Below are positions 25,908 to 33,865 of a stretch of 50,014 nt of DNA, piece after piece (positions within the stretch are counted from its first letter, which is position 1; the number at the start of each line of letters is the position of its first letter). The stretch lies in NCBI GenBank assembly GCA_937983105.1, contig CALKAM010000133.1, forward strand, positions 1 to 50,014. The letters run 5' to 3'. The notes below the pieces were generated by a model, which did not search any database, was not told the DNA's origin, and saw nothing but the letters and a program-made list of their open reading frames with translations. A program made the position numbers and the translations under genes. The DNA is from Planifilum sp021793745 (GTDB lineage Bacteria; Bacillota; Bacilli; Thermoactinomycetales; DSM-44946).

Positions 25908-26342
25908 ATGGATCGCTTTGCGGTAAGCGTGACCACATCATTGTCCATGGAAGAGACGCGCGATCGGCTGCACGACGCGCTGAAACAACACGGATTCGGT
26001 GTGCTGTGGGAACTGGATGTGTCGGAAACATTGGCGAAAAAAGGACACCCGGTCACCGGACGATTTGTCGTCTGGGAAGTGTGCAAACCGTCCGTGGCAG
26101 CGCGGGTCTTGTCGGAAAACCCAGACACCGTGTGTCTATTGCCGTGCAAACTGGGCGCATACGCGCAAAACAACCGCACGGTGGTCGGCATGATCCGGCC
26201 GACCCGTCTTGCAGAGCCGTACGGAGAAGGCACAGCGTCGATTGCACGTGAAGTCGAGGAAGAGCTCGTCGCGGTGCTTCAGCAAGTTGCCGCAAGCGCC
26301 TACCCCGACAACGGTTCGGCACGAAAAACGTTCCGGTACTGA
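25908..26342 (+). CDS. DUF302 domain protein
   Basis: 144 aa from the ATG at 25908 after AAAGGGGGGTG. DUF302 pattern: FAVSVTTSLSMEETRDRLHDALKQHGFGVLWELDVSETL split by a turn, then VCKPSVAARVLSENPD and LLPCKLGAY. Function of the family is unknown, but these proteins often occur with sulfur-oxidation or metal-stress genes. It has two Cys residues, one in VCKP and one in PCKL. The next gene begins 28 bp later. Confidence 0.85.
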   Translation: MDRFAVSVTTSLSMEETRDRLHDALKQHGFGVLWELDVSETLAKKGHPVTGRFVVWEVCKPSVAARVLSENPDTVCLLPCKLGAYAQNNRTVVGMIRPTRLAEPYGEGTASIAREVEEELVAVLQQVAASAYPDNGSARKTFRY

Positions 26343-26370
26343 CCACATCGGAATCATGGGAGGGGAAAAC

Positions 26371-26844
26371 ATGGCTGACAAAACAACCATTATCGTTTTC
26401 AGCGGCGATTTGGACAAAGCGATGGCCAGCTTCATTATCGCCAACGGAGCGGCGGCCATGGGCAGCGAGGTGACGATGTTCTTCACGTTTTGGGGCTTGA
26501 ACATCTTGCGCAAAGAGAACGCCGCTCACGGAAAAAAACACTGGATGGAAAAGATGTTCAGCGCCATGATGCCCAAGGGACCGGAAAAGTTGGGGATTTC
26601 CAAAATGAACATGGGTGGCCTCGGCGCCAAGATGATGAAATGGGCGATGCGGCGTAAAAATGTGTCCACCCTGCCCCAGCTGATCGAGATGGCCCAGGAA
26701 CAGGGGGTCAAAATAGTTGCCTGCACCATGTCCATGGACGTGTTGGGCATCCAGGCCGAGGAACTGATCGACGGAATCGACTTCGGTGGCGTGGCGACGT
26801 ATTTGGACGAAGCCTACGAGTCAAAGGTCAACTTGTTCATCTGA
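26371..26844 (+). CDS. DsrE2-type sulfur carrier, long form
   Basis: 157 aa, GGAGGGGAAAAC before the ATG. Same fold as the short DsrE protein: TIIVFSGDLDKAMASFIIANG, FFTFWGLNIL, and VACTMSMDVLG with the likely reactive Cys. It has an insert of about 25 residues rich in Met, Lys and Gly in the middle (KMFSAMMPKGPEKLG, MNMGGLGAKMMKWAM), which is the mark of the membrane-associating DsrE2 group. The Met-rich segment could contact membrane or metal; that is inference. Last gene of the sulfur island. Confidence 0.88.
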   Translation: MADKTTIIVFSGDLDKAMASFIIANGAAAMGSEVTMFFTFWGLNILRKENAAHGKKHWMEKMFSAMMPKGPEKLGISKMNMGGLGAKMMKWAMRRKNVSTLPQLIEMAQEQGVKIVACTMSMDVLGIQAEELIDGIDFGGVATYLDEAYESKVNLFI

Positions 26845-27388
26845 TGCGCATCAGCCTTCTACAATGTTTACGGTAAGACAAGGAAGACGGTCGGCCATAG
26901 GAGATTGCTCACCGTGTCAACCATACACCTCGGCGTGCGGAAGGACAAATCTGCGGCGGGAAGCTTCTTGCGAGGAATAGTCACCTAGCTGCACGCAGCC
27001 ATACAGCCGTCGGTGAAACGATCGCTTACATTGCAGTGAACAATAAGAAAAGTGTATTTTGGAATAGATTGCATGGGGCGGATTTCGCGCTCCTTGGGGA
27101 AGGAAGCCATCGGAATGCTCATCAAAAGCCTTAAATCAAATGTCAAAGCATCGCCGGTGGGCTTCCTCATCGCCAACGGGTTAAAACCCAGATACCGATG
27201 GATTCCCAAGATGATGACCTTTACAACCCCTCACGAACATGAAATGAGGCGGTCTCTGATGTACCTGCACTTTTCATTTCCAGTCCCATCTCCAATGGGA
27301 TCATGGATTGGCCCGCAATAACGAGGAATGCCCAGCCGCCATGAAACAGGCGCTGGGCAATGTTTCCCGCTTCAGCTCGCCGCAATGG
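26845..27388. other. Intergenic stretch, nothing identifiable
   Basis: About 540 bases of lower GC content between the DsrE2 and DUF4340 genes. A perfect palindrome TGATGCGCATCA sits right after the DsrE2 gene. Open frames of 64-89 codons occur on both strands around 26985-27321, but they have no recognisable domain or convincing ribosome binding site. It could be a decayed gene or IS remnant; no terminal repeats were seen. Confidence 0.4.
27328..27360 (-). terminator. Possible terminator of the ABC operon
   Basis: GCCCAGC/GCTGGGC stem with further GCC/GGC pairing, 29 nt after the DUF4340 stop on the minus strand. The following T-run is poor (ATTCCTCG). Confidence 0.35.
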
Positions 27389-28297
27389 CTACTCCTTTTC
27401 CGCATCCTTTTTCACCTGTTGCATCCATTCCTCGATCCGCTTCTCCCCGAAGGACCAGGCCCACTTCCCTCCCTGCTCCATGATCCAGATCCGATCCCTG
27501 TGCCGGATCCCGACATAGGTGCGTTCCTCCTCCTTCAGCTTGAGGGTGAGGGACAACACCGGCTCCTTTTTCGCCAAAGACTTTCCTTCCACCGCCAGTT
27601 CTTCGGTCTGGAGGTAGGTGAGGTGATCCAGCCAACCCGCGAACCGCTCCGGATCAAAGCGGTTTTTTCCCGCCGTCAGCTTCCACTGATCTCCCTTTTT
27701 TTCGGCCGCCAGTTTCCCCTCTTTCCATTCGACCCGGACTTCCGTCACCTTTTCAGAATCCAGGGGGACGGGCCGTTTTTCCATCAGATCGAGGGGGCGC
27801 TTGCGCAATCCCTCCGCCTGCATCGCATCCAGCTTCAACACGGGGGCCTGATCCCCGGTGGTCACATAGTTTCCTCCCTCCACCGGGATCCGGCTCCCGA
27901 CATCCAGGCGAAGCGTTTTCCCGTTTTTCAGGAAAACGGTCAAACTTAGCTCCGGGTCCTTCAGACCAAAGGGGGTCACGTCGCCCGGGCGCTCTTTCTC
28001 CACCGGTTCCGCATTTTTCAGCTCGACGAAGGACGAAACCCAAGCATCGACCGCCTCCCCGTCCACGGGGAGGGGACGGGGACGGACGAATTCCCATCCT
28101 TCCCCGGCCTTCCTGAGCTCAAGGGAGACTTTCCCCTTCTCCAAAAGGGTCAATTGGGCCACATCCTCAGCTTGGACCCCGGGAAACAACCGGTTCTCCC
28201 TTTTCTCTTCAGAATCCGATCCGCCCGGACCGGAATAGAAGAACCACAATGCCGCAAAAACGAGGACGGCAATTCCCGTAGGAAGCCATCGCTTCAT
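27389..28297 (-). CDS. DUF4340 domain protein of a Gld-type ABC operon
   Basis: 302 aa. The start is the ATG at 28297, overlapping the stop of the GldG-like gene (ATGA). One N-terminal transmembrane helix (about 5-25, TGIAVLVFAALWFFYSG) is followed by a large exported, beta-rich domain with repeated DUF4340 units (LLEKGKVSLELRKAGEGW; VRVEWKEGKLAAEKKGDQW). DUF4340 proteins regularly sit downstream of GldA/F/G-like ABC genes; their job is unknown, perhaps a surface partner of the exporter. Last of four co-directional genes. Confidence 0.88.
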   Translation of the reverse strand: MKRWLPTGIAVLVFAALWFFYSGPGGSDSEEKRENRLFPGVQAEDVAQLTLLEKGKVSLELRKAGEGWEFVRPRPLPVDGEAVDAWVSSFVELKNAEPVEKERPGDVTPFGLKDPELSLTVFLKNGKTLRLDVGSRIPVEGGNYVTTGDQAPVLKLDAMQAEGLRKRPLDLMEKRPVPLDSEKVTEVRVEWKEGKLAAEKKGDQWKLTAGKNRFDPERFAGWLDHLTYLQTEELAVEGKSLAKKEPVLSLTLKLKEEERTYVGIRHRDRIWIMEQGGKWAWSFGEKRIEEWMQQVKKDAEKE

Positions 28298-29683
28298 GCC
28301 CGACGCCTCCTCCACCAGATCACCCCTCCGGCGATCAGGAAGATGACCGGCAAAAGCACGACGGTTCCCAGGAAAATCGCGAGGGCCTCGCCGCCCGGCA
28401 CATAAGTCTGGCGCAGGGACCGCTCGACGGGGCGGATAGTCACCTTGTCCTCATCCCCCTGCAGCCAGCCGACGGCGTTCAGGACAAAAGTCGCGGTTTC
28501 CCTGCAGGGTGAAAGCATTGCCCGAAAACATGGCGGAACTTCCGACAACCACCGCCCGGGGCTCTTCGGCATCCTCATCCTTCCCGCCGCCCTTCTTCGC
28601 CGTCACCGCGTAGGCAAGGGTCAGCGGACCCGGTCGGTCCTCCTCACCCTTTTCCACCCGTGCCTCCTCCGACATCCAGGACATCTCGCCGAAGGCGTCC
28701 CGGGAGGTCTCCAGCAGCTGCTCCAAGGCCTCTTCCGATCCCTTGACCGGCGCCAGGCTGGTCGCCCGGGGAAGCACCGTCACCATGTCTCTCTCCATCA
28801 GCTCCGAAGTGATGTCGTGACCCACATACCGGGGAACCGGAGTCAGGGGATCGCCGTAATAGGCCCGTTCCGGATCGACGACCAGATCACCGGAAGCCCG
28901 GATTTCGAGCCGCTTCAGGAGAGCCCTCATATTCTTCCATTTCGACATCCCCTTTTCGGGTGAAAGGGCGATCAACACCTTCCCGCCGCCGTCCAGGTAC
29001 CGGTTAATCATCTTGACCTCCTGGCCCGTCAAATCGGAGGTCGGCCCGGCAATCACCAGAACATCCGCATCCTCCGGAACTCGGGTTTCCCGAATCAGAT
29101 TCAACTCCTTCACCTGGTTGCCCTCACCGTCCAGATCGGAGCGCAACGCGGCCGCATCCGAACCGGAAACTTCCCCGTGCCCCTGCAACAAATAGATTAC
29201 GGGTTTTCGGGAAACGGTCAGGTTTCGGATGGCCTGTGTGAAGTGCTCTTCTCCACGAAATCCGTAGGATCCCTGTGCCGACCCCGGCACAAACAGATCC
29301 CAGGGAGCAACGGTTTCCTCTTTTTCTCCCTTGACAAAGACGACGGTATTGTACTCTTGCACCTGATATTTCTGGACCAGAGAGGGTTCCTTGACGGGAT
29401 CGACAAAGCGAACTTCCAATTTGTCCGTCTCCTTTTGGTAAGCCCTCAGGAGCTGCTCCACCTGCCTGCCGGTATCTCTGTTATCCGTGAAGGCATAAAC
29501 CCGAACCGTTTCCTTCAGCCCCTGCAGGGTCTCCTTCGTCTGGGCAGACAGGCTGTTGACCCCCGTCTGCGTCCAATCCCAACGCCAAGGGGCTTTCCCG
29601 GAAATGAGGACAATAAGCGCAAAAATACCGATCAGGGCAGCGATGAATACGCCCGAGTTGACCACCTTCAGTCCCCTGTTCAT
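28294..29683 (-). pseudogene. GldG-like ABC transporter auxiliary protein, frameshifted near the C-terminus
   Basis: The ATG at 29683 follows GGAGGTGG. One N-terminal transmembrane helix (about 12-30) is followed by an extracytoplasmic ABC_transp_aux-type domain (VRVYAFTDNRD, PVIYLLQGHGEVSG, DVLVIAGPTSDL). The frame breaks at a T4 run (28486-28489 on the + strand) after NAFTLQGNRDF. With one T fewer it continues as VLNAVGWLQGDED, ending in a C-terminal transmembrane helix and RRRRA, giving exactly 462 aa. Without correction the product is 410 aa and lacks the membrane anchor. Either a recent mutation or a sequence error. Same operon as the ATPase, permease and DUF4340 genes. Confidence 0.8.
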
Positions 29684-29718
29684 CGAACCACCTCCGATCC
29701 GCGAATATTTCTGCCCGT

Positions 29719-30432
29719 TTATCGCCAGCGCCGCTTTTCCAGGGACTGGACGGCCAATCCCAGAAACAGAAGAATCAGCGCGAGATAATAGACAATATGG
29801 GAAACATCGACAATGCCCTTCTCAAATTCCTCCAGGTGATGGAGCATGGAAAAGGAGGAGAGCACTTCCCGTGACACCCCGTAGAAGGCGTCGCTGGCCG
29901 TTTCCAAAATCCAAAATCCCAGCAGCAGGGCGAAGGCGACAATCCCGGAGACCATTTGATGTGAGCTCAGGCTGGAGGCGAACAGGCCGACGGCCATCAT
30001 CGCCGATGCGATCAGAAACAGGCCCAGATAAGCGGCTGCCAAGAGCCCCCAATCCAAATCTCCGTACCGGGTGAGAATCCACGGATAGATCAGGCTGATG
30101 GCGAGAATCATCAGCACCACGGTCACCGCGGCCAAATACTTTCCGATCACGATGTGAAACACCGTCAAGGGAGAAGTAAACAGCAATTCGTCCGTCCCCT
30201 GTCTCAGTTCCTCGGATACCAGGCGCATCGAAAGCAGCGGCGTGATGAACAGAAAAAGAAACGATGCCGACTGATACACGTACTCCTCCCGCACCGCCTG
30301 CGATCCGAGGAAGGCGGTGGAGAACAGATAGCCCATCACGACAAAAAAGAAGGCAAAAGCGACATAGGAGGTGGGTGTCACGAAATACTGCCCCATTTCC
30401 TTTTTGTAAAGGGCCAGGACCTTTCGCATCAT
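29719..30432 (-). CDS. ABC-2 type permease (GldF-like)
   Basis: 237 aa. Six hydrophobic segments; YKKEMGQYFVTPTSYVAFAFF at the start and SMRLVSEELRQGTDELLFTSPL between helices 2 and 3 are the marks of the GldF/ABC-2 group. Its ATG overlaps the stop of the ATPase gene by 4 bp and the GldG-like gene follows after 35 bp. In Bacteroidetes, GldA-F-G are linked to gliding; in Bacillota such sets are uncharacterised exporters. Confidence 0.9.
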   Translation of the reverse strand: MMRKVLALYKKEMGQYFVTPTSYVAFAFFFVVMGYLFSTAFLGSQAVREEYVYQSASFLFLFITPLLSMRLVSEELRQGTDELLFTSPLTVFHIVIGKYLAAVTVVLMILAISLIYPWILTRYGDLDWGLLAAAYLGLFLIASAMMAVGLFASSLSSHQMVSGIVAFALLLGFWILETASDAFYGVSREVLSSFSMLHHLEEFEKGIVDVSHIVYYLALILLFLGLAVQSLEKRRWR

Positions 30433-31372
30433 GCATCCCTCCGCTCGGTGGTCGTCAGCTTGCGGAAGACCTCTTCCAGGGAGAGATTTTGCCTCCGCAT
30501 TTCCAATATGGGAAACCGCGCCTCCGCCATGGCGAAGAACAGCGCTTCGCGAATGTCCGCATCCTCCTTCGCCCTCACTCGAAACTCCACGGTTCCGTCG
30601 ACTTCCCCGGCCGCTTCCACCCGCTCCACCTGATCGATCGCCCGGATTCGGGCCTCCGCCTGATCCCGTGGCCCCTTGATCTTCACCGCCAGGGTGAAGC
30701 CCTCATTCATCCTGCGCGACAGGTTTTCCGGCGTGTCATCCTCTATGAGACGCCCCTGATGAATGATCAGGACGCGGTTGCAGATCATCTCCACCTCCGG
30801 GAGAATATGGGTGCTCAACAAAACCGTGTGCTTCTCGCCGAGCTCCCGGATCAATCCGCGAATTTCGCGTATCTGGTTGGGATCCAATCCCGAGGTCGGC
30901 TCGTCCAGGACCAATAGATCCGGTTCATGAAGGATTCCTGGGCCAAACCCACCCGCTGCTTGTATCCCTTGGACAAGCTGCGAATCAGTTGGGCGGCCTT
31001 TTCCTGAATCCCCACCCGCTCCATCGTTTCGCCGATCCGTCGCTTTTGCTCCCGAACGGGAATCTCGCGGAGGTCGGCGATCAATTTCAAATACCCGTAC
31101 ACCGTCATGTCCGGATAGAGGGGCGGCGTTTCCGGGAGATACCCGATCTTTCGCTTGGGCTTTCCTGAATGTTCAGATATATAAATGCCGTCGACGCGCA
31201 CTTCCCCTTTTGAGGGCATCAGATAACCGGTGATCATCCGCATCGTCGTCGTCTTTCCTGCACCGTTCGGCCCGAGAAATCCCGCGATCTCCCCCCGGGC
31301 CATGGAAAAATGGATATCCTCCACTCCACGCCGGTTGGCGTACCTTTTGGATACGGAATCAACATCCAGCAA
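30429..31372 (-). pseudogene. ABC transporter ATPase (GldA-like), frameshifted
   Basis: The start is a TTG at 31372 (MLDVDSVSKRY), 6 nt after GAGGGGGG. Walker A is GPNGAGKTTT, the Q-loop is in IGYLPETPPLYPDMTV and the signature is SLSKGYKQRVGLAQ. The frame then breaks at about 30936: one base is missing between Gln and the expected ILHEPDLLVLDEPTSGLDP (Walker B), which lies in the next frame. Restoring one base gives exactly 314 aa, the normal length. As read, the product lacks Walker B and could not hydrolyse ATP. Either gene decay or sequence error. First gene of the operon, just after a terminator-like leader hairpin. Confidence 0.82.
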
Positions 31373-31390
31373 ATGGATCCCCCCCTCACA

Positions 31391-31429
31391 AGAAAAATCA
31401 AAAACCAGATTTCGTAAGGAAATCCGGTT
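31391..31429 (-). terminator. Terminator-like hairpin in the leader of the ABC operon
   Basis: An 11-bp stem (31403-31413 with 31419-31429, one G-U pair in RNA), loop of 5, then TTTTTGATTTTT on the minus strand. It ends about 20 nt before the TTG start, leaving no room for a promoter in between. It may terminate transcription from the gene at 31576, or act as an attenuator of the ABC operon. Confidence 0.7.
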
Positions 31430-31575
31430 TGACCATCCAAAAAATATCGTAATCGGGTGGAGGTCCAGGGACAAGGGAGGGCCGAGGCTCCCTTCGATCC
31501 GACATTATTGAAAATTTTTATGAATCCCATGCAACCTTCACAGGTGGTAACCCGTCCTTCAAATAAACCGCCTTC

Positions 31576-32055
31576 TCAACCCGGAGGGATCCCGAACCGC
31601 TCTTGCCACATGCGGAGCAATTTCTCACGGTAGGAGGGATCGAGAAAGCGGTCCACCCCGTTTAAAATCGCCCGGCGGTACGAAGGGCTGGGAGCCATTT
31701 CCGCGGTCGCCTTGTGAACGACGCTGTATGTCATCGCCCGTACCCGTTCACCCTTCCACACCACTTCCACTTCCATCCGGCGATAACGGCCGAGGGGAAC
31801 TCCTTCCCGCCGGTCCAGGGGAGCCTGCGCCGACGGATGAAGTTTGTACAACACCCCCTCCACCTCATCCTTCGGCGAAGGGAGCAGATCCGCCACTCCC
31901 CCCTGCCATTTTTCGCTCCACAAGGTAAAGGCCAGCCGGTATCCGGGAAGGATCGCTCTTCCCATCACTTCATAATTTTTCCCTCCGACCGTAAAACGAA
32001 AGCTCGCTTCATCCATGCAGGAGCCGTAAGCAAAGTAGTAAGCGCTTTTTTCCAT
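31576..32055 (-). CDS. Gamma-glutamylcyclotransferase-family protein
   Basis: 159 aa, ATG at 32055 after GAGGGG. AIG2/GGCT-like fold: the substrate-binding YFAYGSCMDEASF near the N-terminus replaces the usual YGSN by YGSC. The pattern VEGVLYKLHPSAQAPLDRREGV with the acidic/turn region and YRRMEVEVVWKGERVRAMTY follow the family. Members cyclise gamma-glutamyl amines to 5-oxoproline, but many bacterial copies have no known substrate. Divergent from the quorum-type regulator at 32204, sharing a 148-bp AT-rich region. Confidence 0.85.
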   Translation of the reverse strand: MEKSAYYFAYGSCMDEASFRFTVGGKNYEVMGRAILPGYRLAFTLWSEKWQGGVADLLPSPKDEVEGVLYKLHPSAQAPLDRREGVPLGRYRRMEVEVVWKGERVRAMTYSVVHKATAEMAPSPSYRRAILNGVDRFLDPSYREKLLRMWQERFGIPPG

Positions 32056-32203
32056 TCTTTACCCCTCTGATAAGTTTAATATTGGTTAGAAAAACCTTCC
32101 GTTTTTCTTCAAGATAAAAATATAGTATGATGAATTTGGGAAAGATCCCTATAAAGAACCCTTTAATGGAGATATGGAAAATCATCCCAAAGGAGTGGGA
32201 ATC
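32056..32203. promoter_or_regulatory. AT-rich divergent promoter region of the XRE-TPR regulator
   Basis: Contains a + strand TATGAT (-10 candidate near 32127) in an A/T-rich block. No good -35 is visible at 17 nt, as is common for activator-dependent promoters. The Shine-Dalgarno AAAGGAGTGGG precedes the regulator. Confidence 0.4.
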
Positions 32204-33541
32204 ATGATGAATAACTTGGATCTGGCGCAGACCGGCGAGTTGATTCGCAAAATTCGCAAGGAACGCGGTCTGCGGCTCGAGGATCTGGCCGATGAAAACA
32301 TCTCCCCGGCCACCATCAGCAATATTGAACGGGGAATTCCCCATGTCCACGTGGATAAAATCCGTTACTTATTGAATAAATTGGATCTGGATCTGGAACA
32401 ACTTCCCGAATTGATCACCGATAAACAGGAAGAGATGGAGACGATGAAGCTGCGGCTGGTCTCCATCGAATCGATGATCGACTGCGGAAATGTGGACCAG
32501 GCGATCGATGAATTAAAAACCTTCTCCGTTTCGGATGACCATCCCTACGCCGCATACGTCAGCTTGCTCAAGGGAAAAAGCCAAGTGAAAAAGCGCAAGT
32601 GGAAACGGGCGGAGCGGGAGCTGTTGAACGCCATCCGCATCGCCAACCAAAATCCCCAGTCGAAAAGCAGCAACATCGCCGCCGGCAGCTACAACGAGCT
32701 CAGCATCATCAGCTACTTCAATAACAACCTGGAAAAAGCCCTCCATTTGGCGGAAAAGGGGATCGAGGTGTTCGTGGAAGAGGGCGAACGAACCTACTAC
32801 AAATCGGTCCTTCTCGGCAACAAGGCACTCTACCTGGAACACCTGGACCGCGTACCGGAGGCCCTTCGGGTCGTCGAAGACCTGTGGGACTCCATCCCGG
32901 AAATCCCCAGCATCGAAACGGTACTCAGCCTCTACGAGCTTCGTTCCGTCCTGCTCCGGCGGTCCGGGATGTATGAGGAAGCCATCCGCTATGCCACGGA
33001 AGGGATTGAAATCGGCCGCATCAACCGACAAACCGGCCGTCTGTTCCACCTGTGGACCGCTTTGGGCAGCGTCTATCTCAACATGAAAAAATGGAACCAG
33101 GCGGAAATCGCTCTGAAGACCGCCCTCTCCGTCAGCGAAAACATCCTGTATCCCAACGGTCTCACGACCGTTTACACACAGCTCGGGATTTTGTACATGA
33201 ACCAGAAAAAGTGGGAAGAAGCCCACAGGGCTCTGAGCGAAGCCCGGGACACGGGGGAGCGGACCAACGATCTGCGGCGGCTGGCTTTGGCTTACCTGGT
33301 TTCCGGAGACTGCCACCGGGCCGAGGGAGACGTGGACAAAGCCGTTCCGCATTACCAGCAGGCGCTGCAACTGGCCCGCAAACAGCGGAACAAAAAACGG
33401 GAATACGCTGCGCTTTTCCGCCTCGCCCAATGCGTCGAAAATACCAACCAGCAGGAATTTCGCCAGTACGTGGAAAACATGTATAAGGTACAGGTGGAAC
33501 TTTCTCAGCCAAAGGGGATGGAATATGAAGAAATTCAGTAA
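32204..33541 (+). CDS. XRE-type HTH regulator with TPR domain, RRNPP-like peptide receptor
   Basis: 445 aa. The start is the ATG at 32204 after AAAGGAGTGGG. The N-terminal XRE HTH (about 5-65) reads ELIRKIRKERGLRLEDLAD with recognition helix ISPATISNIERG. A helical linker is followed by about eight to nine TPR repeats (about 95-440), for example MYEEAIRYATEGIEIGR, KWNQAEIALKTALSVSE, KWEEAHRALSEARDTGE and DVDKAVPHYQQALQLAR. This is the layout of NprR, PlcR and other RRNPP receptors, which bind re-imported oligopeptides in the TPR groove. The stop overlaps the start of a 46-residue exported-peptide gene by 17 bp, the classic receptor-propeptide arrangement. Target genes are unknown. Confidence 0.9.
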   Translation: MMNNLDLAQTGELIRKIRKERGLRLEDLADENISPATISNIERGIPHVHVDKIRYLLNKLDLDLEQLPELITDKQEEMETMKLRLVSIESMIDCGNVDQAIDELKTFSVSDDHPYAAYVSLLKGKSQVKKRKWKRAERELLNAIRIANQNPQSKSSNIAAGSYNELSIISYFNNNLEKALHLAEKGIEVFVEEGERTYYKSVLLGNKALYLEHLDRVPEALRVVEDLWDSIPEIPSIETVLSLYELRSVLLRRSGMYEEAIRYATEGIEIGRINRQTGRLFHLWTALGSVYLNMKKWNQAEIALKTALSVSENILYPNGLTTVYTQLGILYMNQKKWEEAHRALSEARDTGERTNDLRRLALAYLVSGDCHRAEGDVDKAVPHYQQALQLARKQRNKKREYAALFRLAQCVENTNQQEFRQYVENMYKVQVELSQPKGMEYEEIQ

Positions 33542-33665
33542 CTTGGCGGTAGTGTTCTTTTTGATGGTGCTGACCTTCGCATCCGGAACGGGTCTTTACA
33601 CCCAACTCCCGGCAGGAGAGGGGGCGAGTCCCGCCGAATCCCAGGGGGAACCCGTTCACATCTGA
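33525..33665 (+). CDS. Small exported propeptide, candidate quorum-sensing signal
   Basis: 46 aa, too short for routine gene calling. The ATG at 33525 lies inside the regulator's last codons, 8 nt after AAAGGGG. Residues 1-22 are a signal sequence (MKKFSNLAVVFFLMVLTF), then a polar tail rich in Gly, Pro, Ala and Glu ending in SQGEPVHI. This matches Phr/NprX/PapR-type propeptides: exported, trimmed, and the C-terminal 5-8 residues re-imported by an oligopeptide permease. The C-terminus QGEPVHI is the natural candidate for the mature signal; that is inference. A hairpin follows the stop. Confidence 0.8.
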   Translation: MKKFSNLAVVFFLMVLTFASGTGLYTQLPAGEGASPAESQGEPVHI

Positions 33666-33669
33666 GCAA

Positions 33670-33698
33670 CCGGGGAAGCCTTTCCCCGGGTTCGGTTT
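33670..33698 (+). terminator. Hairpin after the propeptide gene
   Basis: CCGGGGAA/TTCCCCGG stem with a 3-nt loop, followed by GTTCGGTTTGTT. The stem is strong and the T-run weak. Confidence 0.55.
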
Positions 33699-33721
33699 GT
33701 TGACAAGGGTTAAAGGGAGTG

Positions 33722-33764
33722 TTTTTCGCCGCCCCTCCTGCACCAGTACCTGAGGCGAAAAACA
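33722..33764. repeat. Inverted repeat GTTTTTCGCC / GGCGAAAAAC
   Basis: Perfect 10-bp arms separated by 23 bases, between the propeptide gene and the next terminator. Role unclear; possibly a further bidirectional termination element. Confidence 0.4.
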
Positions 33765-33797
33765 ATTTCCCGATTCCAAAACCTGGAGGCTTATCTC

Positions 33798-33824
33798 GAC
33801 CAGGGTCCCCCTGGTCTCTTTTTT
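33798..33824 (+). terminator. Strong Rho-independent terminator
   Basis: GACCAGGG/CCCTGGTC stem, 3-nt loop, then TCTTTTTT. It ends the regulator-propeptide transcript and insulates the DUF4870 gene, whose own -10 (TAATAT) follows at once. Confidence 0.85.
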
Positions 33825-33865
33825 GGCATAATATAAAGAAATGAGCGCGAAAGGAGTATCGTGCG

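Noticed and set aside
19420..26844. A csoR/cstR repressor gene inside the sulfur island
   Set aside because: Expected from the shared operators, but no protein of about 90 residues with the CsoR helical bundle and Cys/His pattern is encoded here.
27052..27321. Possible 89-codon gene on the + strand
   Set aside because: No ribosome binding site, no family, weak codon pattern; noted only as part of an unexplained gap.
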